Origin: Verpa conica
Taxonomy: Eukaryota; Ascomycota; Pezizomycetes; Pezizales; Morchellaceae
Assembly: GCA_033030425.1 (NCBI GenBank)
Contig: JAUFSD010000006.1
Location: 434,001 to 498,000, forward strand
Direction: 5' to 3'
Length of the DNA stretch: 64,000 nt
Every line of letters starts with the position of its first letter. Within the stretch, counting starts at the first letter, position 1. The translations under genes were made by a program, and so were the position numbers. Shown here piece after piece: positions 33,533 through 45,402 of the stretch. Below the pieces are notes generated by a model. It ran no database searches. It was given only the letters and a program-made list of their open reading frames with translations, and had not been told where the DNA came from.

Positions 33533-34180
33533 TGTGGCGGGGCGGTTGGGATGGTATGGTAAAGCCTAGGCAACGGGACGGTGACAGCGACTAAGACGGC
33601 GACAATGAACGGTGTTATGGCAAAAGATATTACAAGTGAAAAACTCTGTAATATTTCTTTACTAGACAATATAAACAAGACGTTGCGTGCCTAAGAAAAT
33701 CCTCTGGCGAGGCCTCCTTATATGTTTCCCCTATTTCTTCCCTTCTTCTCTGCTTCCAAAATAACCTTAACGCCAAAGAAAACTTTTTCACTCCAACTAA
33801 ATTTCCCCCACTGTTTCTGTTGGATATGTCATATCCAACAGAAAGGTATCTTTCCCATACAAACCGCATACAAAGTGTACAAAGAGCTCCTGGGGTCATA
33901 CGATAACGTTACGTAAATTCCGAAACTACCACGAGGGGCCGTCGGCCCGGAGAACCTTATTGCCAAAGACACAAACCCCCATCAACCTCGCGTGCGCGGA
34001 TACGAGCCTTCCTGCGCCCATTATTCCCTTTCCGTTAAATTGCTCACAATGCGCGCATTCAATCGACTCGATCGCCGAGTGGGGGCGAGGTCGAAGGTGA
34101 CTCTCTTACTGGGGTGTGGTCCGGTTTTGGTCTTGTTTCGTGCGACGGTGGCGTTGGTATCCTCGGAGCTGCCCGCGACA
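33533..34180. mobile_element. Nested 648-bp solo-LTR-like insertion
   Basis: Begins TGTGGCGGGG and ends CCGCGACA (TG...CA, imperfect inverted ends). It is flanked by 5-bp direct repeats GACAC at 33528-33532 and 34181-34185. It has no coding capacity, but contains a TATA-like ttatatg and an AATATAA stretch. Size, ends and duplication fit a solo LTR or a TRIM-type element of another family. I found no internal direct repeat that would make it a two-LTR element. Confidence 0.85.
33814..33844. repeat. Perfect palindrome, 15-bp arms with 1-nt centre
   Basis: Arms around GTTGGATATG-T-CATATCCAAC inside the nested insert. The core TGTTGGATATG resembles starts of other Copia LTRs. It could form a strong hairpin in DNA or RNA. 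Confidence 0.85.
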
Positions 34181-36428
34181 GACACCTACGCTACTTCGGA
34201 GAAACGGCCTATGTCTTCTGCCCGCCAGAAGCAAGAAAACCAGGAACTAAACTATCCCCCAGAGCAGAGGAAGGCAAGATCTGTGGCTTTGGAGAAAGCC
34301 AACAAGAATACCGGGTCTATATACCTACCAGGAAACAGATAGTTCGGAGCAGAGATGTTCGGTTTGAGAAACCCACCGGAAAAAACAAAGAAGCCTCAAG
34401 TGGTTTCTTCCCCAAGCGACCCTTTTCTTCCTCCTCATCCTCCTCATCCTCCTCATCCTCCTCATCCTCCGACTCGTCGTCAGACTCAGAAAAAGAAGAA
34501 AAAACCGAAACAAGGCAAGAAGAGGAATTGGTTCCCCCCCAGTCTCCCAATCAAGAACTACCACTCTCATTGTCAAAAGAATTCGTCAGCTTCCCTGGAG
34601 ACTTCAGAGAAAGACAAGAGACTTCAGACGAATCTTCGGAAAGTGATAAAGAAGAAGAAGGGGAGATAACCATGACCTTCGAAGATGAAGAAATGGAAGA
34701 AGTAGGACAAGGACCCTCCACTCCTCCACGATGGCCACTCGGATCAGAACCACCAAGCGCGCCGAGTCACCCGAACGAGTGGGTCAAGCCAAAAGACGCC
34801 GATATTCCCCTAGTCAGAAGAAAAGGACAAAGGGAGATCAAGAAACCAGCCCGCTTGGTGGAAGAACTTCTGACGGTTACATCCTGCCCCACGACCTTCA
34901 AAGAAGCCACGAGCGGCAAAGACAAAGAAAAGTGGGAAGAAGCCATGAAGGAAGAATACGAAGCACTAATCCTCAACAAAGTTTGGGAAGTAGTTCCAAG
35001 ACCCTCTCAACCGAAAAAAGTAGTCAAAAGCAGGTGGGTGTATACTCAAAAATTGGGACCAAACGGAGAAATCACTCGATACAAGGCACGGTTTGTGGCC
35101 AAAGGTTTTTCCCAGGTGTACGGAATTGATTACGAAGAAACTTTTTCCCCGGTATTTCGGTACGAGTCCCTAAGAATGCTATTTGCGATTATGGCATCCC
35201 ATCCAGCAAAATGGGATACGCGACAAAGCGACGTAAAAAACGCCTTCTTAAATGGAAAACTAAAAGAAGAAGTATACGTCGAACAACCACTAGGGTACGA
35301 AGTAGAAGGGGGACAAGTACTAAAACTTCAAAAAACCCTCTACGGATTAAAGCAGTCACCGCGAGAATGGCACGCTGTGCTATTCAAAGAACTCGAAGCT
35401 TTAGGGTTAAAACGAAGCTCCTTCGACCCAAGCGTGTTCATAAATCAGAACGAAACCCTGATTATAGCCGCCTTTGTTGACGATCTAGGAACCTTTTTCT
35501 GCGACACAACAGAAGACAAGCGAGTGGCCTCGCACTTAGCCAAAACATTTCGAATGACGGACGGGGGAAAAATAAGTTGGATAGTTGGGATAAAAGTAAC
35601 GGTGTCCGAACAACAGATAGCTCTGAGTCAGTCAGCCTACATCCAACAGGTCCTCGAACGATTTGATATGATGGAGTGTCGAACGGTCACCACCCCCTTT
35701 GAGAATCATAGTTTAGTAGCGTCAGAACCGGGAACAGCTACCAGTCTGGAAATAGCACACTATCAGGCAGTAGTAGGGTCGTTAATGTACGCCGCACTAG
35801 GCACTCGACCAGACATAGCCTTCGCGGTAACCTTTCTGTCACAATTCTCGTCTAATCCAGGACCCGAACACACAGTAGCATTACAAAGAGTACTCCGTTA
35901 TCTGCGAGGGACTGTTCATCAAGCGCTAGTATACTCACGAGTACCCAACCAGGACATGTCACTAAAAGGATTTGCTGATGCAAGTCACGCCTCCGACATG
36001 GACTCTCGAAGATCTTTTTCTGGCAACTGTTTTGTACTCAACAACTGCCTGATCACGTGGAAAACCGAGAAACAAAAATCAGTAGCCATCTCGTCAACAG
36101 AAGCAGAATACATGGCACTATCGGAAGCTGCCAGACAGATGGTGTGGCTGAAAAGAGGGCTTGACGAACTAGCACTCTGGCCGGAACAAACACGCATCTA
36201 CGAACTGTTCGGCGATAACACTGGGTCACTAGCTCTCACCAGAAATCCAGTTTTTCATCGTCGATCAAAACACATCGAAACACATTTTCATTATATTCGA
36301 GAAAGGTATTTAGCTGGGGATTTTTTACTTTCATATGTACCAACTGCGGACGATGCAGCAGATTTATTTACTAAGGGACTGGGGCGTTTGAAACATGTAA
36401 CTTTTCTTAAACAACTTAACTGTCTTGA

Positions 36429-36439
36429 GCAAGGAAGGG
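36429..36439 (+). other. Polypurine tract of the Copia element
   Basis: AGCAAGGAAGGG-like purine run ending one base before the 3' LTR, the expected plus-strand priming site. Confidence 0.75.
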
Positions 36440-36763
36440 TGTTGGAGTGAGTGACACTCTGTGAAGTTAAGTGTGGCGAATACCGGGTGTGGCAACACCG
36501 GAGGAATAGAATCCCGGATGGTCCGGTAGGGTAACCAAGCGGGGGAATAGTATAACCGACGGAAGGAAATTCTATCCGAGTATCGGAAGAATTGTATGGT
36601 AACGGATTGGCTTTTACTTTGTATTGGGATTACGGAATGTTTTTTATGTTAGCGGATTTGTAACTATATAAGCAGGCTTCTCCTGCGTCTTTTCTTTAGG
36701 TATCAATCAAGTTTGTTCTTTAGTTTACTTATTCTTCTCATACACTTAGTCTGTTGTTTTTCA
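36440..36763 (+). repeat. Copia 3' LTR, 324 bp
   Basis: Same length as the 5' LTR, with no difference seen; followed by the right copy of the GAGGT duplication at 36764-36768. Confidence 0.97.
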
Positions 36764-37329
36764 GAGGTTATGAAGAGAGAGCTCTGGTAGTACTATATTC
36801 TTGGGGGGCGCGCTCCGGTAGCGCTTGGAGTTGACGGTTGAGAGCGAAGAGTGCCTGGTCTGGTCCTAGGGCGGTCCAATCTGGCTTGAAAGGACTATGG
36901 CTAGACTAGGTGGAGTGGGATATCGATCAGGCAGGTGTGTAAATTACCATGAAAACGGTGTTATGGGTTATTTCAATTATTTTTGTATAGTTAAATCATG
37001 GTGTTTTGTTTTGAGCACTTCAAATATGATTTTCATAAATTTACCCCATGGTGAAGGGCGGAGGCTAGAATATCACGTTGTTTGTCTAGGATTAAGAATT
37101 ACAATCCGGACCCTTGGAGAATGAGATTAGTTTTCCCCATTCGGATGGGGTAGCATACGCAATGTTACCCGCACAACATCGAGATAAGATGATACGTATC
37201 AAGAGTTGATTATCACAGCTGCAGACTTTCAATTAACGCCCTATCTAAAACCCAACCCCAGCCCATGCCATTTTGCCCCATGTTTCCCCTCCTCGACAAG
37301 AACTCCGAAATAAAACTCCTGAATGCCCA
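36764..37329. other. Intergenic after the Copia element
   Basis: Begins with the target duplication GAGGT. It probably includes the displaced 3' flank of the gene at 30421 and the 3' UTR of the cyclase-family gene on the minus strand. No gene supported. Confidence 0.5.
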
Positions 37330-38733
37330 TTAAAGAATTGCAAGAGCATTTGGGTGCGACCCCACTCCTCCATTAACATTAGCCGGCGAGCTCGTCAACA
37401 GGAATGTCCACTTCTTGTTTGCTTTGCACTTCTCTGCCAGCTTCTCTAAATCCCAAAACTCACCCAGGGGGCACCCCCACAGGGCAAGGAGGTATTCATG
37501 GAGGTAGTATTCTACTCAATTGTTAGAAGGGAAGCATGGTTTAAGGAGGGTGTGAGAATACCTTTCTTACTTGGCCACGCTTCAAACGCCGGCATGTCAC
37601 CCGCTACACCAGTAAAGTAACAGTCATGTAACCTGAAGACCTAGTAAGCCTCTCCCCTCGTCATCCTCAACTCCTACAGAAGAGAATCACTCACCAGTCC
37701 AATATTTCCTCACTTTGCTCTACCCCTGCGTATGTCTGCTGATCATCTTCACCGAAGACAGGGTTCTTGGCATGCGCTTTAACCCTCTCCTCTTCACTAA
37801 GGTTTCTAAATGTCTTGAGAAACCCGCCTCTGATCAGGAGGATATCCCCAACTTTAACATCGCCGCCTTGAGCTTCAGGTCGTATATCAATCCCTTGCCA
37901 TTTCCCCACTTCGACGAGAGTGCTGTATGAGATACTATCATTTTCGTAATGGTTCACGCTGATACCATGGGACTCTGCATAGGAAGCGAAGTCAAGGAAG
38001 AGGGCACGAGCGACTATGCCGTGTTGGGACCAGGCTTGCATGCCACATTTGGAGGAGGCCTCCGGGCCTTCAATATCTGTGCTTTTCATCTACCGGAAAC
38101 AATAAGCTGGGTGAGGACTGACAAAAAAAGGAACTATTAGCCTACCCCATTATAAAATAGTCCTGTAGCAAAATGCGCAGCCTGCCGAAAAAATCCAAAT
38201 TAATACTTGGCCCCCACCCGGTGATAGCGGCGAAGAGAAATGACATACATGACGGAGACCGTCCCACTGGCTGCTACTCTGTGTATTCACCGTATATAGA
38301 TCATCGAATGCCAGGCCTGGGACCAGGTTCTTGATCGTATGCTGGAATGGTTCACGGCCGAAACATGTTGGTGATAACTCTGATAACTCAAGGTCAAGAG
38401 GGACAATTTCGCCGGTTCTGACTTCCTTGACAGCTTCTTTGACTCGTGAAGGTGTCAATAGGTTTACTCTCCCGAGCTTCGTAGGTAGTTAGTACTAGAT
38501 ATATACGCTAGGAATATGCCTTCATATTTTATAAATTCCTAGTGGAGAAGGGCTTTTCAAAGACTCACCTGGTCCTCTGGACCCCAGAACCAAGCGGCAC
38601 CTTCAGGTGCTCCAGCAATTGGTGGTAGATCTTTCCGACGAGGCAAGTTGTTTGAATTCTTGTCGAATCGTATTCGAGGTGCTATAGACTCGGAGATTTG
38701 GCGTAGACGGTCAGATGCTGAAGAGGATGGCAT
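37330..38733 (-). CDS. Cyclase-family hydrolase (kynurenine formamidase-like, PF04199 type), 6 exons, 356 aa
   Basis: A member of the 'putative cyclase' family, metal-dependent hydrolases of amides and cyclic compounds. The true substrate is unknown in fungi. Minus-strand exons: 38733-38569, 38476-38249, 38181-38146, 38089-37695, 37632-37571, 37514-37330; total 1071 nt, in frame throughout. Exon 3 has only 12 codons. Family landmarks: LGRVNLLTPSRVKEA after exon 1, SQWDGLRH then AAHFATGLFYNG across introns 2-3, DIEGPEASS, VKVGDILLIRGG, VAGDMPAFEAWP, and a final HEYLLALWG with SHPNALAIL at the C-terminus. Length fits fungal members (330-360 aa). No signal peptide, so cytosolic. The gene lies between the Copia element and a tRNA-Thr, without pathway neighbours. 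Confidence 0.88.
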
Positions 38734-39534
38734 GATTGCTGATTTTTTAGTACTGATTTTTTAGTTGTGTACTACAGGAAGCTTGCTATAAAAGATTAAC
38801 GTACAATTGAGTAGAGGATTGGGGGATTCTTATACCCCCATCCTGCTCTCTCTATCTCTACTCAGATAAGTAACGGCATATACATAGATCCGACAACCCC
38901 AACAATACTTCATTTGGGATTGCGGGGCAATCTAGGCGATTTCCAGCAAGGATCCTCTTCCTTCCGAGGTCCGGTACTTGTTTAACGAGGCTATATTGGC
39001 CAGTAAAGACGGCGCCTACAAACCTGGTACACAAAAGGCCGGATGCACAACAGTAGTATTGTACTAAAGTAAGTTAGCTGCAGATATATACCGCGGTTAC
39101 TAGACATACTATGCTCATGTGTAAGGGGTACTAGCCGATTTCTGGAGATACTTGCACAATATCTGGCGAGGGAGGATTCGTCATTATTAGAGATCCGATG
39201 ACCTTCCTGAATAATCTTTAGACACCAGGCTGAGCCTAGAACTTTGTTTAGCGAGGATAGTACAACAAGATGGGCCCACATCATGAAACCGGAGTTCGGA
39301 TTGGGAAGTGGTACTCGAACTATATCTACAAACATTATGCACCTAAGCGGACGCTACATAGGGTATATCAGGCAGCATATATTTCTTTTCGGCTATAAAA
39401 GCTTCTTTTGGTTGATAGACTGATCAACGTCCGTAAGACCCAGGCGACGAGTGATACGCTGTGAGAGTTTGCTTGTGTAGTAGTAGACAAGGATTGCCTT
39501 GATAATCTATATTGTGTCTCAGTTGCACACGGTA
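38734..39534. other. Intergenic, cyclase promoter to tRNA-Thr
   Basis: 801 bp. No gene supported; the minus-strand frame at 38991-39335 has no recognisable features. Confidence 0.5.
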
Positions 39535-39607
39535 GCTCTGGTGGCCAAGTTGGTAAGGCGCAGCACTAGTAATGCTGAGATCCTCGGTTCAACTCCGAGT
39601 CAGAGCA
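39535..39607 (+). tRNA. tRNA-Thr(AGT)
   Basis: 73-nt cloverleaf identical to the minus-strand copy at 16682-16754: anticodon loop CTAGTAA, no intron. It is followed by a T6 terminator at 39618-39623. Confidence 0.95.
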
Positions 39608-40602
39608 CTTATAGATCTTTTTTGTTACACTTATCTATATATTTTCCTTGACCCCTCTTTTACATATTATCAATTATCTCATTCACACGTTAGAATTATA
39701 TGCGCAAATTCTGGGCACATACACTTCTAGAAATCATAGCTATGACCTGTACTAGGGCCAATGAAACTCAGCCTTAATAGACCTTAAGAGGCCTCATATA
39801 CGATACGGTACTTCCAAGGCCAGAAGTTCCCAACCGGGGATAGTGTTATCTGCTATAAAGGGGAAACCTGGGACTAATAAAAAAAAACCGTGTCCTATCG
39901 GAAAATTTTCTGCATCTAAACCCAAACAGGCATAGCCATTCTATGTAGCAAAAACCAGATTAAGAAACTAGTGTGGTAGCAAAACTATTGTCACTTTGTC
40001 CACCTTTTAGTTGCTGCTCTTCTAATGGATGGGTTAATCCATTTTTATGGATACCGGGAATAAGGTGGAGGTGAATTCACCAATCGTGTGATATTTGGTG
40101 ACTATTTTGCCTAATCTCTGCTTCTGTGACAACGTGGTACTTTTTTTTTTTGCGCCTTACAGTAGCGTGGTGTCGGTATATACCTCCGCGACACCTTCGA
40201 GATGCTTCCGATGAGACATTGGCACGTCCCTCCCGTTCTCCGATGATGCAGGGGAAATAAAACTTCGCATCAGGTTTCCAAGAATAGGTGAAGACGCCGG
40301 GGTCTCATGAATATTTTAATACAAACTTTTTAACTTTACTGTATCCATCTAATAACATCTCCAAACCAATAACAATAAAAGTAATACAACCGTGTTCCAA
40401 AACGAAGATAAGAAAGGTAGGATATAACCCTCGTACAAAACACGACATCCCTCCCACACACTCCAACTCCCAGCACCTTCTCGCCAACCTCAAAGCAAAA
40501 GTAAAACAGAAAAACAAGATGTAGAAGACCTAAAAGTAATATTCAAACAAAGCAGTCTTATTAAACACGACTCCCTCCAGCACTTCTCCAAAGTCTTAAA
40601 AC
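39608..40602. other. Intergenic
   Basis: 995 bp, AT-rich, with T11 near 40140. The end is the 3' UTR of the SEY1 gene. No gene supported. Confidence 0.5.
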
Positions 40603-43564
40603 CTATTCAGAGTCTTCTTCTCTCTTGGTTCTTCTCCTACCCTGACTATCGAGCGTTTGCAAGCTGATGGCATCAGAGTCATCCTCATAGCTATTCGTTC
40701 TCCCAGCAAAAGCCACGGTACCATTACTATTACCCTGGACGTCGAGGAAGTCACGAAGACGTTGCTGTTGAGAACAAATTAGCATCTACTGCCGGTGTAT
40801 GTGGGATAAGGAGAATACAAACCTTTCCAATATCCATCGCCTGCTGACTCATGGCATTACTAACTTGGTAAATTGGTCCCCATAGGTTCGTCTTATACAC
40901 GATATAAACCACACCACAGCATAATAGCAGGAAAACGAAATATACTGGACTCCTCAATACAGCCCAGATCTCGTTCCATCCGAGTGCGAGCAACACTCCC
41001 CACATGTATAGTGGGATCTGTGCTACACCATTGATGGTGCTTCGCTTCGCCTCTACATAAACTGCGTCGGCCATGCGCTTGAACCGCATTTGCATATCAA
41101 CCTGTTTCGCTTCGGAGATAACCTCAAACTCGCCCTTGGCGGGGCCGATTTCTTCAAGATCTTCCTCAAAGTCCGCTGGTGGAGCGCCGAGGAACTCTTC
41201 TAGCGGAGGCTCCTTACCAGTAGATGTAAGGCGGATCTGGGAAACAAGTGGGATGAGCTTCAAGGTAGCATCTAGTGCCTTAGTATAGGAGCCTTCGATA
41301 TCATCGCTAGGTTTCCAGACACGGGGAACACCCATTTCATCATATCTGAAACGGTCTTCGAATCTATTGAGTATTAGTGACTGCCAGGGAAACTAGGTGT
41401 GGAACATAATAAGTGAAACTTACTTCTCTCGTAGTTTCAATAGGAGGTTCCCCTCCATGACCTCCTCGTCAATTTTACCCTTTAACACCCCCCAGGCCTT
41501 TTTCTTTAGTCTCCAAGCGCCAATCTCTCTCTCTTTCTCGCTTGCATTGAAGCTAGTTGCCCGACTTAAAAAGCTCTCTACGCCGTCCCCTACAACACCG
41601 GTCCAAACATTCCAGACACGGTCCCAAAGCCCCCCCTTTTCCTTAGTATTATCTTCCATCCGCCTAAACTCTAGCTCGACCGGTTCAGAGAGTTTGGTCT
41701 TAATAGCTTTCTCGAGCCTGGACACAAGTCGCTTCATCTCCTCTCCTCGCAGACGTCCTGCAACTTCCTCGAGGTCGTTTTGCAAGTTCTGGAGCTCGGT
41801 CTCGTAACTTGACCATTCTGCTGTTGGTCCAGGAATATAACATTCAGTCGCTTCGGCAATAAATGCATCCACAACCTTGCTCCTTGTCTGGTCGACAACA
41901 ACAGCAAAATCATAAGATGCAGTTCCCGCGTGTGCGGTCGAGTTTGCTTTCTTGAGGATAGCAGTGATCTCCTCGGTAAAGTCCGCTAGCGCCTTTTTAG
42001 ATAATGCAGTAAACTGGTTAATGACCAATACTCTCAGCCGTCCCTCGAGACTCGCCCGTAATTCGTCTCTCTTTCGTCCGAAAACGCCCTTGTGATATCT
42101 CCCGCCAGCCTCTTCAAACCCACCGACTGCTTCTCCGAGTGCCTTCTTCATCGCCCCACCAAGACCCTCGAGTACTTTACCACTCTTGGACAAGTCCTCG
42201 AACGGCTGGATAATCTCATTGAAGCCAGCAGTGCACGAAGCTGCAATCTCGTCGCATCGGAACTGAGCTAACAGTTCTTGCTGTGACGGAAGATCTAGAT
42301 CTTTGTTGGAAACGATCTGCTCCCACACACCTTCAGCGTAAAGCGGGAAACCATCTGCAGGTATCCGTCTGTGGTAAGCCGGCAGGAACACTCCATTGTT
42401 TTCGTCATTGACCGGTGAACCATCGCTCAGAACTTGTACATCCGGGGGCACCCCTTCTCGGAATCTTTTTCGCAGGGTCTTGGTTTCTTCCAAGAACTTT
42501 TCAGGCTGAAGAATCTTGTGTGGGAGTGCAGCGAATTGGAAATCGAAAAAGTCTGTGATTTCGGAGTCTTCAAGACCAGGGGGTTTGGAGAGAGATGACC
42601 AGATCTTGTTGAGATCTGCCATGAGAGTAGAAGTGAGGCCGGCGAGAGGTGTGTGACCGATGTGATCACGAATTACAAAGAATAGTAGTGATCGGTGGGT
42701 GGTACTGCACCATGGTGAGAATGCTGTAAAGATCACTAAAATCAATGGGAGAAAAATACCTTCGGTCTTTCAAAAACAATCCCAAGTTGACTTCGAAAAC
42801 AGTCTTCAATAAGCCCATGTTGGCACCCTGGTACAGACCAACTTGATGCTCCCAGATGTTGACGATCTTTCCACCGACAAATGTTAGTTGATCCAACCCA
42901 AAACCCAGCGACCAACCAGCTCCTTTCCCCCTGATCCTCATTGTAACCCAATCACATCGCCAACCAATCAATGGAATGAATGCAACCCACCAAAACTTCA
43001 CTAGTAGCCAAAGCGAACAAGGCGCTCTTTCTTTCAAAGTCCTGATCCTCTCCTCTTTCCCGACCATCGGTTCCCTCCACATCCATAACCAAAATGTTAT
43101 TTGTCATACCACCCTCCCTATTTGCTACTAGCTGTTTATGGCCCTCCTCATCGAGAGCCCTTGACATCCAGATTCCCTTGGTGGTCTGCCTCCGGGCAGC
43201 CTCATCCATAACCGAGAATTGGGTTCCGAAGAGGTGGTTGAGCAGGGTTGATTTTCCCGTTGACTGAGATCCGAACACGGCGACGACATGATAGTTGAAG
43301 CCGGCACTGATCAGGTTCTGGATAGCGAGGTATGTCGGAAGGTTTGGTCTGTGTAGTCGTTAGTGTTAGAATAAGCTTTCCGAGGGGAAAAAAGGGGGGA
43401 GATAGTGATAGAAAAAGTGATCAACATAAGGGAACATACGTAAACTCCTTGTTCTCATCGATAACCTGAACACCGTGCTCGTAAGTCTTGTAGTCTTCCT
43501 CGCTGATATTGGTTTTAGAGCCCAGATGGCCATTTGTCCCGCCACCACCGTTCATGACGGACAT
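40603..43564 (-). CDS. SEY1: Sey1/RHD3 family ER-fusion dynamin-like GTPase, 6 exons, 857 aa
   Basis: A membrane GTPase that fuses ER tubules into a network, functionally like metazoan atlastin. Minus-strand exons: 43564-43440, 43348-42991, 42866-42760, 42704-41424, 41363-40823, 40764-40603; 2574 nt, in frame. The GTPase domain has P-loop GSQSTGKS (68-75), switch region RRQTTKGIW and G3 [26 protein letters not shown] spans intron 2, and RDH in FVIRDHIG is the G4-region signature of RHD3 proteins. A long helical stalk follows, then two closely spaced membrane segments (about 740-760 and 763-781), the hairpin that anchors the protein in the ER. The cytosolic tail (782-857) ends acidic/basic. 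Length equals the usual fungal 840-870 aa. All introns have standard borders. Orthology is clear. Confidence 0.96.
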
Positions 43565-45402
43565 TTTTCGATCAAGATAAGCTTTGTGAGGGTTGAGTAT
43601 TAATTATGGGAGCCGGTCAATTCTATGGTAGGACTGTGAGAGGGTAGAGGATTGTGAGAGGCTTATAGGTAGATATTAGTATTAGAAGAAGTAACAAGGA
43701 GAGAAGAGGGGGTGGGTGAAAGCTGGAGGGGGCGATCTTGTAATTGTAGGGGGGTGTTGGACAGACAATCCAAGCTTCCGGGGACATCTGGTCTTTGCGG
43801 AATTCCTATGGGGGGAAAGCCACATGACTGAGCCTCATGATGTGGCTTGGTCATATTTGCGTCACCGCAATACAAAAGACGTGTCGGAGCATGTGTATTG
43901 AGCCACCCTCATCAATAAACCCATCCTTTCTTTCTTCCATCATCTATCTATCCCCTCCCAGCCATCCATCCCTTGAGTCCACGTATCGTGTGTCGCTGAA
44001 GCCCACATGCAGTGCAGCCGCTGCAGTCCCTTTTCTACGCATCCTTCCAATCTCCAAGCAAGAAAGTGACAACGTATCATGACGATCATCAGCCCGATGC
44101 CTGTCACCAGAAAAGCAGCCACTTACCAAACATCCGAGGTCATCAGCAGGGAAGGGGAAAAAAAGACCTATCAAGAATAAAGGCAGTGGATGATGCGCCA
44201 CGCCTTCGATCCAGGTTTCAAGTCCAATAGAGTAGAGTAGATAATGTATGCATCATCACTTACACAGCCTGTTACTTCAAGACTAAATAGATGCTTTATA
44301 TTTATTTTTTTCCAATTCAGCCGTAGTGCGTAGAAACTGAGGATACATATGCGAAGGAAAGGATGACTTCTGGCCTTTGAGGCGGATGCCTCAGGGTTCT
44401 AAATCCGACTAAGGTTAGCTCTGGAATTGGCTCGTGAATCGATAGGTCTAATGATAGCTTGTAATGGTTCATCCAGTCTATAACTATGGGGGTCTTGTGG
44501 CCATGTTTCGTTAACCGGGTTTAAAAACGTCACGGGTTTCTGTTACTGTTGCCCCAAGACTTCTCAGGGTCCGGATTAGGAATCTTTTTCCAGAGACGAG
44601 TGATATTCGGTGTCTCACTCGATAGCTAATAGCTGTATTTGGGCTGATAACAGGAGTTTAGATCCTGTTGATATAAATCAAATTCACCCGTAATGATATT
44701 ATCATAAGAAAATATGTATAATTGGCACTTTGGTCTTTTTAGTGCAAAATTAGATCTGACATTCGCATTTGGGGACCAGATATTAACAATAGACTTTCAA
44801 CCAGGAATTCTCTAAATATTACTCTCGCTAGTACTAATATAGACTAATACCCATTCACATGCAGTGGGAAAATACCATCTGGCCTCAACAGAATGGTTTA
44901 TTTTCTTAGATATAAGAGAGTGACTCCCTACAGCTGACGTCACTAGTTCTCGGTAGTATAGTATCCTTACTGAAATATCTGGGTTAGGGTTAAATTGTAA
45001 TATTTTATTCTTGTTAGAAGGTTCCTGTCATAGGGCTGTAATGTACTAGAAGCCAGTAGAGGTTTCAGGCCTAGATTAGTACTGGGAGGCGTGCCAAAGA
45101 TTGAGTACCACACTGAGTAACGAAGTTTTGTGATCATAGGGACCTACTCGACTCTGTATTTCTCCATGGGATCGCTCTCCTAGCATATCCTCACCAGGAA
45201 ACTATACTATACAAGAAATCACCAACGTTTCATGTCATGTGAAAGATGGAAACTACCCCTCCTTTAACTCTAATTCCCTAAACTATGTAGAGTACATACC
45301 AAGAAACAGTCCACCAACCCAAACCAAGAAAACAAAAGAACAGAACAGAGCCCTCCACCAAGCCGAAAACCAAAAACCACAAACCACACACACGAGAACC
45401 TT
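43565..45402. other. 1.8-kb divergent/intergenic region
   Basis: SEY1 promoter at the left end and RBR-gene 3' UTR at the right. It contains a telomere-like gggttagggtta at 44981-44992. No gene supported. Confidence 0.5.

Larger units (their letters stand above)
31364..36450 (+). pseudogene. Copia gag-pol polyprotein gene, interrupted
   Basis: Two frames, 31364 to about 33532 and about 34186 to 36450, encode one polyprotein cut by the nested insert. The first part holds a Gag with a zinc-knuckle-like C-x2-C-x9-H-x4-C (32158-32217), an aspartic protease with active site DTGATDHM (D378), the pre-integrase His/Cys motif (HQRLGH and CTAC) and an integrase core with acidic residues in HSDLSG, TDNGGEY and ESNGVAER. 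The second part has a poly-Ser/acidic linker from a TCC repeat, reverse transcriptase (KARFVAKGFSQ, then FVDD) and RNase H (FADASHASD, SSTEAEYMAL). Removing 648 bp plus one 5-bp duplication gives 4434 nt, exactly 1478 codons including the stop. The stop lies 11 nt inside the 3' LTR. Confidence 0.95.
30939..36763 (+). mobile_element. Copia (Pseudoviridae-type) LTR retrotransposon, 5825 bp including a nested 648-bp insert
   Basis: A complete element with two 324-bp LTRs (TG...CA), 5-bp target duplication GAGGT, primer-binding site, single long gag-pol frame and polypurine tract. Domain order gag, protease, integrase, reverse transcriptase, RNase H places it in Ty1/copia. The two LTRs show no difference when read side by side, so the insertion is recent. 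A later insertion at 33533-34180 cuts the polyprotein between integrase and reverse transcriptase, so this copy cannot make full Gag-Pol. The element lies in the 3' flank of the small gene at 30421. Confidence 0.97.

Noticed and set aside
36764..36775. Sequence after the 3' LTR resembling the primer-binding site (GGTTATGA)
   Set aside because: It begins with the target duplication GAGGT and continues as host DNA; the eight-base match is taken as coincidence.
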